From an uncultured Lachnospiraceae bacterium (GTDB lineage: Bacteria > Bacillota > Clostridia > Lachnospirales > Lachnospiraceae): a DNA stretch of 64,000 bases. Location of the stretch: positions 1 through 64,000 of the forward strand of contig ONDV01000001.1 in the NCBI GenBank assembly GCA_900316665.1. The letters are read 5' to 3'. Below are positions 8,090-16,694 of this stretch, one piece after another; positions within the stretch are counted from its first letter, which is position 1, and each line of letters begins with the position of its first letter. The position numbers and the translations under genes were made by a program. The notes beneath the pieces were generated by a model. It worked only from the letters and a program-made list of their open reading frames with translations, was not told the DNA's origin and did no database searches.

Positions 8090-9610
8090 TCACTGTGCCG
8101 CTTCAGCATTGTTTCCGGCATCTGTACCTGCAGCGCCATTATCTCCGTTATTGCCGGCATTATCGTTATTTTCGGTCAAATTATTATCATTTCCGGCATT
8201 CTCATTATTATCTTCATTCTGAGACGTAGAGCTTGTCTTGCTCTGAATACGGTTCAGACGGTTTTTCGCCTTCCTTGCGTCCTCCTTGTCAGGAAGCAGT
8301 TCGACTATACGCTGGTATGATGCTACCGCTTTGTCATATTGCTGCAATCCCTCATAACATTCGCCCAGACGATAAAGGGCGTCGCCATCTCCGTATGTCT
8401 CTTCGATAGCGGTTATTTGAGAATAATTATTAATAGCGTTCTGATAATCCTTCTTGCTGTAGGCCTCTTCTCCGGCGTCATACAGCTTCTTCAACTGATC
8501 AGCATTGACGGCTGCGTTCACACTGTTATACAAGGACTGGGCATTGGTTCCAAGCAAACTCGTATTCACACTTTGTAAAAGTGACTTGGCGGAATCCATA
8601 TCACCGGATGATACAGCTGCCTGAGCCGCTATGATCTGTTCGTAGGATGACTGCATATCCGCCTTGCCGGTATAATTTTCAAGCTCTTTTTTCAGTGACT
8701 TTACTTCTGCCTGCAGCTGGCTGATGGAGTTTTTATTTGTCGTAGCTGTCTGATTGGACTTTACAAGCTTATTTGAAGCCTTGTTCTCCGCTTCCTGTCT
8801 TATTGTCGGCACGACCAGGAAAAAGCAGATAAGGAGTCCTATTCCTATACCTATAATAATATTGATTATCGTTGACCTGGAGCCGTTAATTAAATCTCCT
8901 GCAGACATCCGCGGCATAGTCACGCTGTCATTGCCGTCCTGAAATGAGATGACGGTCGCCTTTTTCCCGTGGCTGCCTTTGCCGCTCTCCTTCAGCGCCA
9001 CCCTTATCGCTTCCTGATAACGAAGCGAAGTAATGTTGCCTGCATCGATCTTCAGCGCGTCACGAACTGTATCTGCCGCTTCCCCGTACCTCTCCATCCT
9101 GATCAAAATAAGAGTCAGAAGGTTTATGGCACGAATATTATTCCTGTCCTTCTGCAATAGCCGCTTCAGCTGAAGTCTCGCCAGATCGCAGCTTCCTTCA
9201 TGGCAATATGAAAGCGCCTGGTTATATTTTTTTGCAGATTCATTGATTCCGGCAGTCTCTCCCGGTCTGCTGAAAAGATCCAGATAATATGCCGCCCTGT
9301 TGTCGTGGCGCAGAAGATTTGCTGAAATCACCCATTCCGCAAGAGCAGATACATAGTCACCTGTCTCAGCGTAAACAAGACCGAGAAGATTTCGTGCGTC
9401 AATATTATTTTTGTCCATACGAAGGCTGTCTTTAAGAAGCCTTATGGCTCCGGTCAGATCGTGGGATCCGGCGTGGCTTATGGCCTCGTTATAATATTTA
9501 CGCGAGAGGTTTTCTATATAAAAAGCGTCCCCGAGATCTGCTCCGCAAAAAGGACATGTCTTTTCATTCTCCGGCAGCATCCTGCCGCAGTATATACATC
9601 TTTCTGACAT
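8090..9610 (-). CDS. Zinc-ribbon and TPR membrane protein
   Basis: Function unknown. The N-terminus is a zinc ribbon with CIYC (residues 5-8) and CPFC (19-22). Residues 35-205 are TPR-like helical repeats (AGSHDLTGAIRLLKDSLRMD). A single membrane segment lies at about 248-270 (IIIGIGIGLLICFFLVVP). A short coiled coil follows (SQLQAEVKSLKKELE), then two further TPRs (YSKKDYQNAINNYSQI; YDKAVASYQRIVELLP) and an Asn/Asp/Gly-rich tail from about 455. The inside-zinc-ribbon, outside-TPR arrangement suggests a scaffold spanning the membrane. The start codon overlaps the stop of the 47-aa gene upstream (TAATG), implying translational coupling. Confidence 0.85.
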   Translation of the reverse strand: MSERCIYCGRMLPENEKTCPFCGADLGDAFYIENLSRKYYNEAISHAGSHDLTGAIRLLKDSLRMDKNNIDARNLLGLVYAETGDYVSALAEWVISANLLRHDNRAAYYLDLFSRPGETAGINESAKKYNQALSYCHEGSCDLARLQLKRLLQKDRNNIRAINLLTLILIRMERYGEAADTVRDALKIDAGNITSLRYQEAIRVALKESGKGSHGKKATVISFQDGNDSVTMPRMSAGDLINGSRSTIINIIIGIGIGLLICFFLVVPTIRQEAENKASNKLVKSNQTATTNKNSISQLQAEVKSLKKELENYTGKADMQSSYEQIIAAQAAVSSGDMDSAKSLLQSVNTSLLGTNAQSLYNSVNAAVNADQLKKLYDAGEEAYSKKDYQNAINNYSQITAIEETYGDGDALYRLGECYEGLQQYDKAVASYQRIVELLPDKEDARKAKNRLNRIQSKTSSTSQNEDNNENAGNDNNLTENNDNAGNNGDNGAAGTDAGNNAEAAQ

Positions 9611-9753
9611 TATTTACCGCCCGTTTCGTCGTCTGTCTCGTCTCTTATAAAATCCAAAAGATCCTTCAGTTCCCTGTTCCTGACGCTTTCTTCCACATCG
9701 CTTATCAGCGGCTGCGGCTTATATTTTTTCAGTTCCTCGTCAAAATCAATCAT
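9610..9753 (-). CDS. 47-residue hypothetical protein
   Basis: A small open frame between valS and the TPR gene, starting MIDFDEELKKYKPQP and ending with an acidic tail (RDETDDETGGK). GAGG lies 7 bp before the ATG, and the stop overlaps the next start as TAATG, which supports real translation. It has no signal peptide or membrane segment. Charged, helix-prone residues suggest a small cytoplasmic adaptor or regulator, but no function can be assigned. Confidence 0.7.
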   Translation of the reverse strand: MIDFDEELKKYKPQPLISDVEESVRNRELKDLLDFIRDETDDETGGK

Positions 9754-9767
9754 ATCATTTCCTCTGA

Positions 9768-12443
9768 TCAGCCTTTAAGCTCCGAGATTCTTCGCTCTAC
9801 ATCTTTCATCATGTTTTCATATTTAGTAAGCTTGGCTCTCTCCGCCTCGACCTTCGCCGCCGGAGCTTTCTCGACAAAATTCCTGTTTGAAAGCATTCCG
9901 TGAGACCTCTTCAACTCTCCCTCAAGTTTCTCACGTTCCTTCTCAAGTCGCTCAAGCTCCTTTTTGATATCAACAAGGTCGTTTACAGGCATACATGCCA
10001 CAGCGTCAGGCACAATGACAGTCACGGCGCCTTCGTCTATACCTTCTCTCGAAGACCTTACTTCGACAAGAGATGCCATAGCCAGTGTCTTATATACATC
10101 AGCAAGGCTCTCGTAGACATTTCTTACGTCTTCGCGCCCGGACACTATGATGACCTTTGCTTTTCTGGACGGAGGCACATTCATTCCTGTACGCGCGTCT
10201 CTGATGCCTTTTACAAGATCGATCACCCTTCTTATATCTGCTTCAGCCTGTTCGTTTGAGAGTTTCTCATCATAAAGAGGCCAGCTCGATATCATTATCG
10301 ATTCTTCCTCAGGATGGAGTGAACAGAATATTTCTTCCGTAATGAAAGGCATGAAGGGATGCAGCAGCTTCAGAGCGTTCGTAAGAACTTCCTTCAGCGT
10401 CCAGAGAGCTGCGTTTCTTGATCTAAGCGCGGCGCTGTCTCCGTCCTTGGCATATATCCTCGGTTTTACAAGCTCTATATACCAGTCGCAGAACTCATCC
10501 CAGATGAAGTCATATACCTTTTGTACGGAAATTCCGAGTTCAAATTTATCGAGAGCTTCCGTGACTTCTTTGATAACAGTATTCATTCTCGATAAGATCC
10601 ACTGATCTACTCTGTTAAAGTCTCCATCAAGAGGCTTTTCAAGTCCGGTCCCGTCAAGGTTCATCATAATAAATCTGGACGCATTCCAGACCTTGTTTGC
10701 AAAATTCCTGGAATTTTCGACACGCTCCCAGTAGAATCTCATATCGTTGCCGGGCGCGTTACCGGTAATAAGCGTAAGTCTCAGCGCATCTGCTCCGTAT
10801 TTGTCTATAACCTCAAGCGGATCTATTCCGTTGCCGAGAGACTTCGACATCTTTTGTCCCTTATCGTCTCTTACAAGTCCGTGGAAAAGCACTGTATGGA
10901 AGGGAGCCTGACCCATCGACTCATATCCTGAGAATATCATTCGAATGACCCAGAAGAAAATAATGTCATATCCTGTCACAAGCACGTCGTTCGGATAGAA
11001 ATATTTAAGCTCCGGTGTGTCTTTCGGCCAGCCAAGCGTTGAGAAGGGCCAGAGCGCCGATGAAAACCATGTGTCCAATGTATCCGGATCCTGATGAAGG
11101 TGGCTGCTGCCGCAGTGACTGCAGCAGGACGGCGCTTCTTTTTGCACCATCACTTCTCCGCAGTCATCACAGTACCAGGCAGGAATTCTGTGTCCCCACC
11201 ACAGCTGTCTTGAAATACACCAGTCGCGGATATTGTCAGTCCAGTTGAAATAAGTTTTCTCCATCCGCTTTGGAAGAAGCTTTATCTCACCGTCTTTTAC
11301 AGCCTTTACCGCCGGCTTTATCAGTTCGTCCATCTTGACAAACCACTGTTCCTTCACCATGGGCTCGACAGTGGTTCCACACCTGTCATGTGTGCCGACA
11401 TTATGTTTCAGATCTTCTATGGATACCAGAAGACCCATGTCATCAAGTTCTTTTACAATTGCCTTTCTGGCTTCATATCTGTCCATTCCGGCGAATTTTC
11501 CGCCGTTTTCATTTATTGTGGCGTCATCATTCAGAATATTTATTACAGGAAGGTCATGCCGCAAACCGACTTCAAAATCGTTTGGATCATGGGCAGGCGT
11601 GATCTTCACGACACCTGTTCCCTCTTCCATATCGGCATGCTCATCGCCGACTATTGGAATCGGACGGTTTATTATTGGAAGCATTACTTTCCTGCCTATA
11701 AGATCTTTGTACCGCTCGTCTGCGGGATTTACAGCCACAGCGGTATCGCCAAGCATGGTCTCAGGTCTGGTAGTGGCGAATTCAAGAAATCTTTCCGTAG
11801 AAACTGTGCCGTCGTCATTTATAAGCGGATATTTGATATGCCAGAAATGACTGTGCTGTTCCTGATATTCCACTTCCGCATCAGAAATGGATGTATGGCA
11901 TACCGGACACCAGTTGATGATCTTCTTGCCTTTGTATATATATCCTTTGTTGTAGAGATTTACGAATACTGTCCTGACAGCGTCACTTAAACCTTCATCC
12001 ATTGTGAAGCGTTCTCTCTGCCAGTCAGCTGACGAACCCAGCTTTTTCAGCTGCTTTATTATCCTTCCGCCATACTCATCTCTCCATTCCCAGCATTTTT
12101 TCAGAAATCCATCTCTGCCGAGATCGTGCTTGTCTATGCCCTTCTTCTTGAGTTCTTTAATAACTTTAACTTCGGTTGCAATAGAAGCATGATCTGTACC
12201 GGGCTGCCAGAGGACGTTATATCCCTCCATCCGCTTGTAACGGGACAGAATATCCTGCATAGTATTGTCAAGCGCATGTCCCATATGCAGCTGTCCTGTA
12301 ATATTGGGAGGCGGCATCATTATTGTGAAGGGTTTTTTCTTCGGATCTACCTCTGCATGAAAATATCCGTTTTCTTCCCACTTGGCATACAGTCTGTCTT
12401 CTATCTTTTTGGGGTCATAAGTCTTCTCTAGTTCCTTAGTCAT
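9768..12443 (-). CDS. valS: Valyl-tRNA synthetase
   Basis: Charges tRNA-Val with valine in the cytoplasm. Class I signature motifs are clear: the HIGH-type HMGH at residues 53-56 within PPPNITGQL, and KMSKS at 531-535. The editing (CP1) domain lies between (TTRPETMLGDTAVAV, GTGVVKITPAHDPNDF). A zinc-binding insert with CDDC (about 425-428) and SCCSHCG (about 439-445) is present. The C-terminal anticodon domain (about 610-760) and a coiled-coil tail (from about 820) complete the 891 residues, a normal length. AAGGATGAGAA precedes the ATG. I looked for a T-box leader upstream and found none; it sits inside an operon after a small membrane-peptide gene. Confidence 0.98.
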   Translation of the reverse strand: MTKELEKTYDPKKIEDRLYAKWEENGYFHAEVDPKKKPFTIMMPPPNITGQLHMGHALDNTMQDILSRYKRMEGYNVLWQPGTDHASIATEVKVIKELKKKGIDKHDLGRDGFLKKCWEWRDEYGGRIIKQLKKLGSSADWQRERFTMDEGLSDAVRTVFVNLYNKGYIYKGKKIINWCPVCHTSISDAEVEYQEQHSHFWHIKYPLINDDGTVSTERFLEFATTRPETMLGDTAVAVNPADERYKDLIGRKVMLPIINRPIPIVGDEHADMEEGTGVVKITPAHDPNDFEVGLRHDLPVINILNDDATINENGGKFAGMDRYEARKAIVKELDDMGLLVSIEDLKHNVGTHDRCGTTVEPMVKEQWFVKMDELIKPAVKAVKDGEIKLLPKRMEKTYFNWTDNIRDWCISRQLWWGHRIPAWYCDDCGEVMVQKEAPSCCSHCGSSHLHQDPDTLDTWFSSALWPFSTLGWPKDTPELKYFYPNDVLVTGYDIIFFWVIRMIFSGYESMGQAPFHTVLFHGLVRDDKGQKMSKSLGNGIDPLEVIDKYGADALRLTLITGNAPGNDMRFYWERVENSRNFANKVWNASRFIMMNLDGTGLEKPLDGDFNRVDQWILSRMNTVIKEVTEALDKFELGISVQKVYDFIWDEFCDWYIELVKPRIYAKDGDSAALRSRNAALWTLKEVLTNALKLLHPFMPFITEEIFCSLHPEEESIMISSWPLYDEKLSNEQAEADIRRVIDLVKGIRDARTGMNVPPSRKAKVIIVSGREDVRNVYESLADVYKTLAMASLVEVRSSREGIDEGAVTVIVPDAVACMPVNDLVDIKKELERLEKEREKLEGELKRSHGMLSNRNFVEKAPAAKVEAERAKLTKYENMMKDVERRISELKG

Positions 12444-12468
12444 TTCTCATCCTTTAATAAAATTTTGC

Positions 12469-12627
12469 TCAGATGTTCGGGTTCCCGTCATCTTCATCCT
12501 TGTGGTTCAGTTCGTTGGCGATCGCACCGAATATTGATGACAAGCCGCCGATCACTGCTATTACAGCAATAATAGATACCGCGATCACCACTATCAGAAA
12601 GATTACAATAAATGATTCCCCTGTCAT
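12469..12627 (-). CDS. 52-residue single-pass membrane peptide
   Basis: A small frame lying between the glycosyltransferase gene and valS. ACAGGAGG lies 5 bp before the ATG, an excellent ribosome site. The product starts MTGESF, then has one hydrophobic helix of about 22 residues (FIVIFLIVVIAVSIIAVIAV), a Gly-Leu-Ser-Ser turn and a charged tail (NELNHKDEDDGNPNI). No signal cleavage site is apparent. It is 25 bp upstream of valS and 13 bp downstream of the glycosyltransferase, so it is co-transcribed with both. Function unknown. The strong ribosome site and coding-like structure make it likely to be expressed. Confidence 0.75.
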   Translation of the reverse strand: MTGESFIVIFLIVVIAVSIIAVIAVIGGLSSIFGAIANELNHKDEDDGNPNI

Positions 12628-12640
12628 AATAACCTCCTGT

Positions 12641-13699
12641 CTATCTCAAAAATCTGAGAAGCAGATCCGGGAATACTTTTCCGAATCTTATAAGCCACTT
12701 TGTTGTTGCAGCAGCGCCTCTCATGTTCCCTTCGGCGATAAGGCTTCTCAATACCCGGTCTGCCCTGCTCTCAGGTACAAATTTATCCGCCAGTTCCCTG
12801 TATAAAAGAAGATGCGATTCATTCTCCAGAAGCTGTGCCGCGTCATTCTTACTCATGCCGTGTGACATCTCTCTCTGTGTGCCTGATGAAAGCACACGGA
12901 TATACATATGAGCCAGAACCTTTATTGTGTCATCATCATATATAGAAAGAGCAATAAGTAGATTTTTCAATCTCTCTATACCCTTTTTATGAAGATCAAT
13001 ATAGTCAGGCAGATATTCTCCGGTTCTTTTGTCTCCTCGCACATTTCTGCAGTGGTAGAGCTCATCCGGCAGAGTCACTACAGCAGGCTGTGACGATAGC
13101 GTGTCTACATCGAAAAGCATTCCGTCGATCTGGCTTACATCCTGAAACTGTATTTTCTTCTCCCGAAGCCAGCCGAGCCTGTACGCCTTGTTCCAGACAT
13201 GACCTGCAGCATTGCAGGACAGCATGGTCTTTACAGTCTTTTTAAAATCAGTCTCGCCCGTATCATATATCTCCGGCAGCCTGTGGATCTTGGTATATAG
13301 AACCATTCCACGTTTTGACAGAAACTGCTCAGAGTAAGAATAGCATACTATGTCAGCCGGTTCTTTATTAATCGCATCTCTCACTCTCTCCAGAAGGTCA
13401 CACTCAAAGCGGTCATCGGGATCCAGCATAATGACATAATCCCCGTCAGCTGCTTTAAGTCCCTCGTTTCTGGCAGCTGCCCTTCCCTGATTCGTCTCAT
13501 TTGTAATCAGACGGACATCGCTGTAAAGCGACTTGAAATGCTCTGCGATTTTACCTGTCTTATCTTTTGATCCATTATCTACGATAATGAGCTCAAAATT
13601 ACCGTAAGTCTGGTGCAGGACTGATTCCACGGCATTTTCCAGGTTCCTTTCCTCGTTATATGCGGGAAGAACAACGGAAAATCTGATATCAGAATCCAT
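12641..13699 (-). CDS. Glycosyltransferase family 2
   Basis: Cytoplasmic GT-A fold enzyme transferring a nucleotide-activated sugar. The first 110 residues carry the family 2 core: FSVVLPAYNEERNLENAVES, VDNGSKDKT, GRAAARNEGLKAADGDYVIM and the metal-binding LDPDDR (DxD-type). The C-terminal 200 residues are helical and lack obvious membrane segments, so the product probably works at the membrane face on a soluble or lipid-linked acceptor. It starts 20 bp after the arcC stop within the same operon. Ribosome site is modest (GGGTGAAGAG). The sugar and acceptor are not predictable from sequence; a cell-surface polysaccharide or teichoic-acid-like polymer is plausible. Confidence 0.9.
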   Translation of the reverse strand: MDSDIRFSVVLPAYNEERNLENAVESVLHQTYGNFELIIVDNGSKDKTGKIAEHFKSLYSDVRLITNETNQGRAAARNEGLKAADGDYVIMLDPDDRFECDLLERVRDAINKEPADIVCYSYSEQFLSKRGMVLYTKIHRLPEIYDTGETDFKKTVKTMLSCNAAGHVWNKAYRLGWLREKKIQFQDVSQIDGMLFDVDTLSSQPAVVTLPDELYHCRNVRGDKRTGEYLPDYIDLHKKGIERLKNLLIALSIYDDDTIKVLAHMYIRVLSSGTQREMSHGMSKNDAAQLLENESHLLLYRELADKFVPESRADRVLRSLIAEGNMRGAAATTKWLIRFGKVFPDLLLRFLR

Positions 13700-13718
13700 A
13701 ATCTCTTCACCCGCCGGT

Positions 13719-14648
13719 TCACTTGGAAATCATGGTGCCGGCCACGCCGTCAGGCGCAGCTCCTTTTGAATCAAGCTTTGTAATCAGAACCTTTCTGATT
13801 GCCGAGTCACCTATAAAGCGAATGGCTGCTTCTATCTTAGGAAGCATTGTGCCTTCCTCAAACTGGCCTTCTTCAATATAACGTCTGGCATCGCTTACAG
13901 TCATATAGTCAAGCGGCTTTGCATCAGCTGTACCGTAATTCAATTCTACTTTCTCAATACCGGTAAGTATTACCAGCATATCGCAGTCCAGTTCAGACGC
14001 CAGAAGTCCGGCTGCCGTATCTTTTTCAATTACAGCAGAAGCGCCCTTAAGCTCACTTCCCTGCTCCAGCACCGGTATTCCACCGCCGCCTGCGGCTATA
14101 ACCACATGTCCCGCCTCCATCAGCGTCTTTATCGCATCGATCTCCACGATCGAGATCGGCTCCGGAGTCGCAACTATTCTTCTGAATCCCTTATCTGTCT
14201 TTACGGTATGATTGCCTTTTTTCTCTTCTTCCTCTGCTTCCGCTTCTGTCATCACACGTCCTATTATCTTTGTCGGATGATAGAATGCTTCATCATAAGG
14301 ATCTACAGTGATCTGTGTGAGAACGGTTGATACCGTCTTCATAATACCACGGCTTACAAGCTCTGACCGTATGGCGTTCTGCAGATCATAACCTATATAT
14401 CCCTGGCTCATTGCCGAGCAGACACACATAGGAGTACTTGTATATTCCGGATGAGTCCTGTGCAGTTCAGCCATAGCAGTATGTATCATGCCTACCTGCG
14501 GTCCGTTTGAATGTGTGATAACCACTTCCATTCCGCGCGCAATAAATTCGGCGGCTGCCTTTGCAGCACGCTTTGTCGCGAGCTGCTGTTCCGGAAGCGT
14601 AGTTCCGAGCGCGTCATGGCCGAGCGCGATTACTATTTTTTTCTTCAT
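13719..14648 (-). CDS. arcC: Carbamate kinase
   Basis: Interconverts carbamoyl phosphate plus ADP with carbamate plus ATP; in arginine or agmatine fermentation it yields ATP. The amino-acid-kinase fold is clear: KKIVIALGHDALG at the N-terminus, THSNGPQVGMI near residue 45, VIAAGGGGIPVLE for the phosphate loop, and ILTGIEKVELNYG near the nucleotide site. Length 309 is usual. GACAGGAGGAAGC precedes the ATG. It is the first gene of a leftward operon, without arginine deiminase or ornithine transcarbamoylase beside it, so its substrate route may be allantoin, agmatine or pyrimidine-linked carbamoyl phosphate. The upstream region carries a small palindrome TGATATGAGTATCA (14678-14691) that could be a regulatory site. 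Confidence 0.95.
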   Translation of the reverse strand: MKKKIVIALGHDALGTTLPEQQLATKRAAKAAAEFIARGMEVVITHSNGPQVGMIHTAMAELHRTHPEYTSTPMCVCSAMSQGYIGYDLQNAIRSELVSRGIMKTVSTVLTQITVDPYDEAFYHPTKIIGRVMTEAEAEEEEKKGNHTVKTDKGFRRIVATPEPISIVEIDAIKTLMEAGHVVIAAGGGGIPVLEQGSELKGASAVIEKDTAAGLLASELDCDMLVILTGIEKVELNYGTADAKPLDYMTVSDARRYIEEGQFEEGTMLPKIEAAIRFIGDSAIRKVLITKLDSKGAAPDGVAGTMISK

Positions 14649-14788
14649 GCTTCCTCCTGTCAGTATGAATTTATAACTGATATGAGTATCAATAAGTCCT
14701 GCCGCTCACTCATTAAGAGACATAGCCGCGAACTTTTGACACTGCAATCTTGATACTTCATTTTACCACATATACGATCTCTTATACT

Positions 14789-14818
14789 AAAAAACAGCCG
14801 CATCCGCGGCTGTTTTTT
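14789..14818 (-). terminator. Intrinsic terminator after the HtrA protease gene
   Basis: CAGCCGC pairs with GCGGCTG, extended by A/T pairs, with T-runs on both sides. It follows the protease stop codon within 10 bp and separates it from the arcC operon. Confidence 0.9.
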
Positions 14819-14826
14819 GGTATTTG

Positions 14827-16530
14827 TCATTCCCTGCTCTCTGATTCAGACCTGCTGCCAAGCTTTACTTCTATTGTCTTGGTGGTATATTTGCTGTTTC
14901 CTTTTGCGATCTTCATCTTTACCTTGTCTCCCGGATTCATCTTGGAAAGGGCTGTCTTCAGGTCATCGAAGGAACTTATATCTTTACCGTCCAGAGTCTC
15001 GATCACATCTCCTTTTTCGATTCCCGCCTTCTCGGCTGCGCTGTCTTTAGTTACCTGCATTACATATACGCCTTCGGGAATCTTGTACTGCATGGATGTG
15101 GATAAATCTATATCCATTCCGTATATCCCGAGATAAGCACCCGACCCTGTAGATTCAGATCCGCCGTCATTGCTCACGGTTCCGCCGTCCATCAGAGTCT
15201 GGATAATGGACGAGGCCTTGCTGATGGGGATGGCATATCCCATTCCCTCGACACTTGTATCCGAATATTTTGCAGATACTATTCCTACGACTTCTCCCTT
15301 CATATTGAGAAGGGCTCCGCCTGAGTTACCGGGGTTGACCGCTGCGTCCGTCTGTATCAGTTTGTTGGATATGGTGTTGCCGTTGTCATCCTGTATCGAG
15401 ACTTTGCGGTCAAGGGCGCTTATTACGCCTGTCGTCACAGACTGACCATAGCCAAGCGCATTCCCGATCACAACTGCGGATTCACCTACACTCAGATTAT
15501 CTGATGATCCAATGGTCGCTACCTTTATGGAATTCATGGTTTTTGTAGATATATCAGACTTCTTTACGCTTACAACCGCAAGATCTGAGTTCTCATCCGT
15601 GCCCTTCACTTCGGCAGAAACTGATTTTCCGTCGTTGAATGTAATCGTGAGTGAAGTTGAATTTGATACAACGTGATTATTTGTGGCTATATATACATAG
15701 TCATCGTCTTCACTTACTATTATGCCGCTTCCTGCTGATTCCGTCGGCTTCCTGTATGTTCCGAAAAAGCTCTGGACATCCTCAACCGACATATTTGTTA
15801 CCTGTACGATTGCAGGCATTACATTTTTTACAATATCAGATACATCATTTACTGTTGTAGCCGATGATGTCGCAGTTGAAGAGATTGATTTTTTGTCAGC
15901 GGTGCTTAAACTCCTGCCACTTGCAGCAGTACCGGTTCCATTCAGCTTCCTGCCGGCAATATAAGACGTACCCTCGAATGCAGCTCCCGCAACTATTCCA
16001 AAAACCGCAGCTACAGCAGCTGCTGTTCCTACTTTCCTTAAGAAAGGATGGGCGCTTCCGTTTGTTTTCCCGGCAGCTCTTCTTGCCTTTTTCTTACGAA
16101 TCTTTTCTTCGCGCTTTCTCTGCTTTTCCTGCCTTTTTGCTTCTGCAAAAGCTTTTGCTCCGGCATTCGGATTAAATCCATTTTGATTATATCCGCCATT
16201 TGAGTTATATCCATTCTGCCCGTTCCAGGCGCCGGACGTGTTATAAGAATTATTTCCAAACCATGCACCATTCATGTTGGCGTATCCGTTGCCTGTCGAC
16301 CCGGCATTCACGCTGCTGTCCGGCATTCCATTTCCGGCGTTCACATTGCCGGTGCCAGCATTGCCGTTCGGCATTCCATTGCCGGCATTCACATTGCCAT
16401 CCGGCATTCCACTGCCGGCATTCACATTGCCATCCGGCATTCCGCCGCCGGCATTCACATTGCCATCCGGCATTCCGCCGCCGGCATTCTGATCAGATTC
16501 TCCGTTTATTCCATGTTCGTAAAGGCTCAT
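14827..16530 (-). CDS. htrA: HtrA/DegP-family membrane-anchored serine protease
   Basis: Quality-control protease acting outside the membrane. The cytoplasmic N-terminus (about 160 residues) is Asn/Gly-rich, then strongly basic (KRQEKQRKREEKIRKKKARR). One membrane anchor lies at about 166-187. The trypsin-like domain has the triad His286 (TNNHVV), Asp316 (NSDLAVV) and Ser403 (PGNSGGALLN). A PDZ domain fills the C-terminal 100 residues (EKAGIEKGDVIETLDG). Residues 15-74 are 11-residue repeats (NAGxGMPDGNV). The ATG at 16530 is preferred because AAAGGA lies 9 bp upstream; an ATG at 16539 abuts the ribosome site. Single-gene unit with its own terminator. Protease call is firm; the repeat tract's role is unknown. 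Confidence 0.93.
   Translation of the reverse strand: MSLYEHGINGESDQNAGGGMPDGNVNAGGGMPDGNVNAGSGMPDGNVNAGNGMPNGNAGTGNVNAGNGMPDSSVNAGSTGNGYANMNGAWFGNNSYNTSGAWNGQNGYNSNGGYNQNGFNPNAGAKAFAEAKRQEKQRKREEKIRKKKARRAAGKTNGSAHPFLRKVGTAAAVAAVFGIVAGAAFEGTSYIAGRKLNGTGTAASGRSLSTADKKSISSTATSSATTVNDVSDIVKNVMPAIVQVTNMSVEDVQSFFGTYRKPTESAGSGIIVSEDDDYVYIATNNHVVSNSTSLTITFNDGKSVSAEVKGTDENSDLAVVSVKKSDISTKTMNSIKVATIGSSDNLSVGESAVVIGNALGYGQSVTTGVISALDRKVSIQDDNGNTISNKLIQTDAAVNPGNSGGALLNMKGEVVGIVSAKYSDTSVEGMGYAIPISKASSIIQTLMDGGTVSNDGGSESTGSGAYLGIYGMDIDLSTSMQYKIPEGVYVMQVTKDSAAEKAGIEKGDVIETLDGKDISSFDDLKTALSKMNPGDKVKMKIAKGNSKYTTKTIEVKLGSRSESESRE
16309..16488 (-). repeat. 33-bp in-frame tandem repeats in htrA
   Basis: Five imperfect copies of a 33-bp unit encode NAGGGMPDGNV, with variants NAGSGMPDGNV and NAGNGMPDSSV; one copy carries a 5-codon insertion. 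The first two protein copies are identical. Such repeats can change copy number by slippage without shifting frame. Confidence 0.9.
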
Positions 16531-16694
16531 ATCTGTCATTCCTTTCTGTCGTAAGCTCTTAATTCTTACTTTCTGAAATGCAGTATAAATGCGTGCTGTG
16601 ATGATTTTGTGAAGTAATGGTTTTCATTATGTGAAATCTTCTTGCTTAATAATACCTGCATAAAAAATGATTTATCATGGAAAGAATTCATTTA

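Noticed and set aside
11388-11990. 200-codon open frame opposite valS
   Set aside because: Shadow of a strongly conserved gene; Cys/His/Tyr-rich product without family features or ribosome site.
12444-12640. Possible T-box riboswitch before valS
   Set aside because: No T-box core motif found. The interval is occupied by the 52-residue peptide gene.
16309-16488. Repeats considered as a CRISPR-like array
   Set aside because: Units are contiguous, in frame and coding; there are no spacers.
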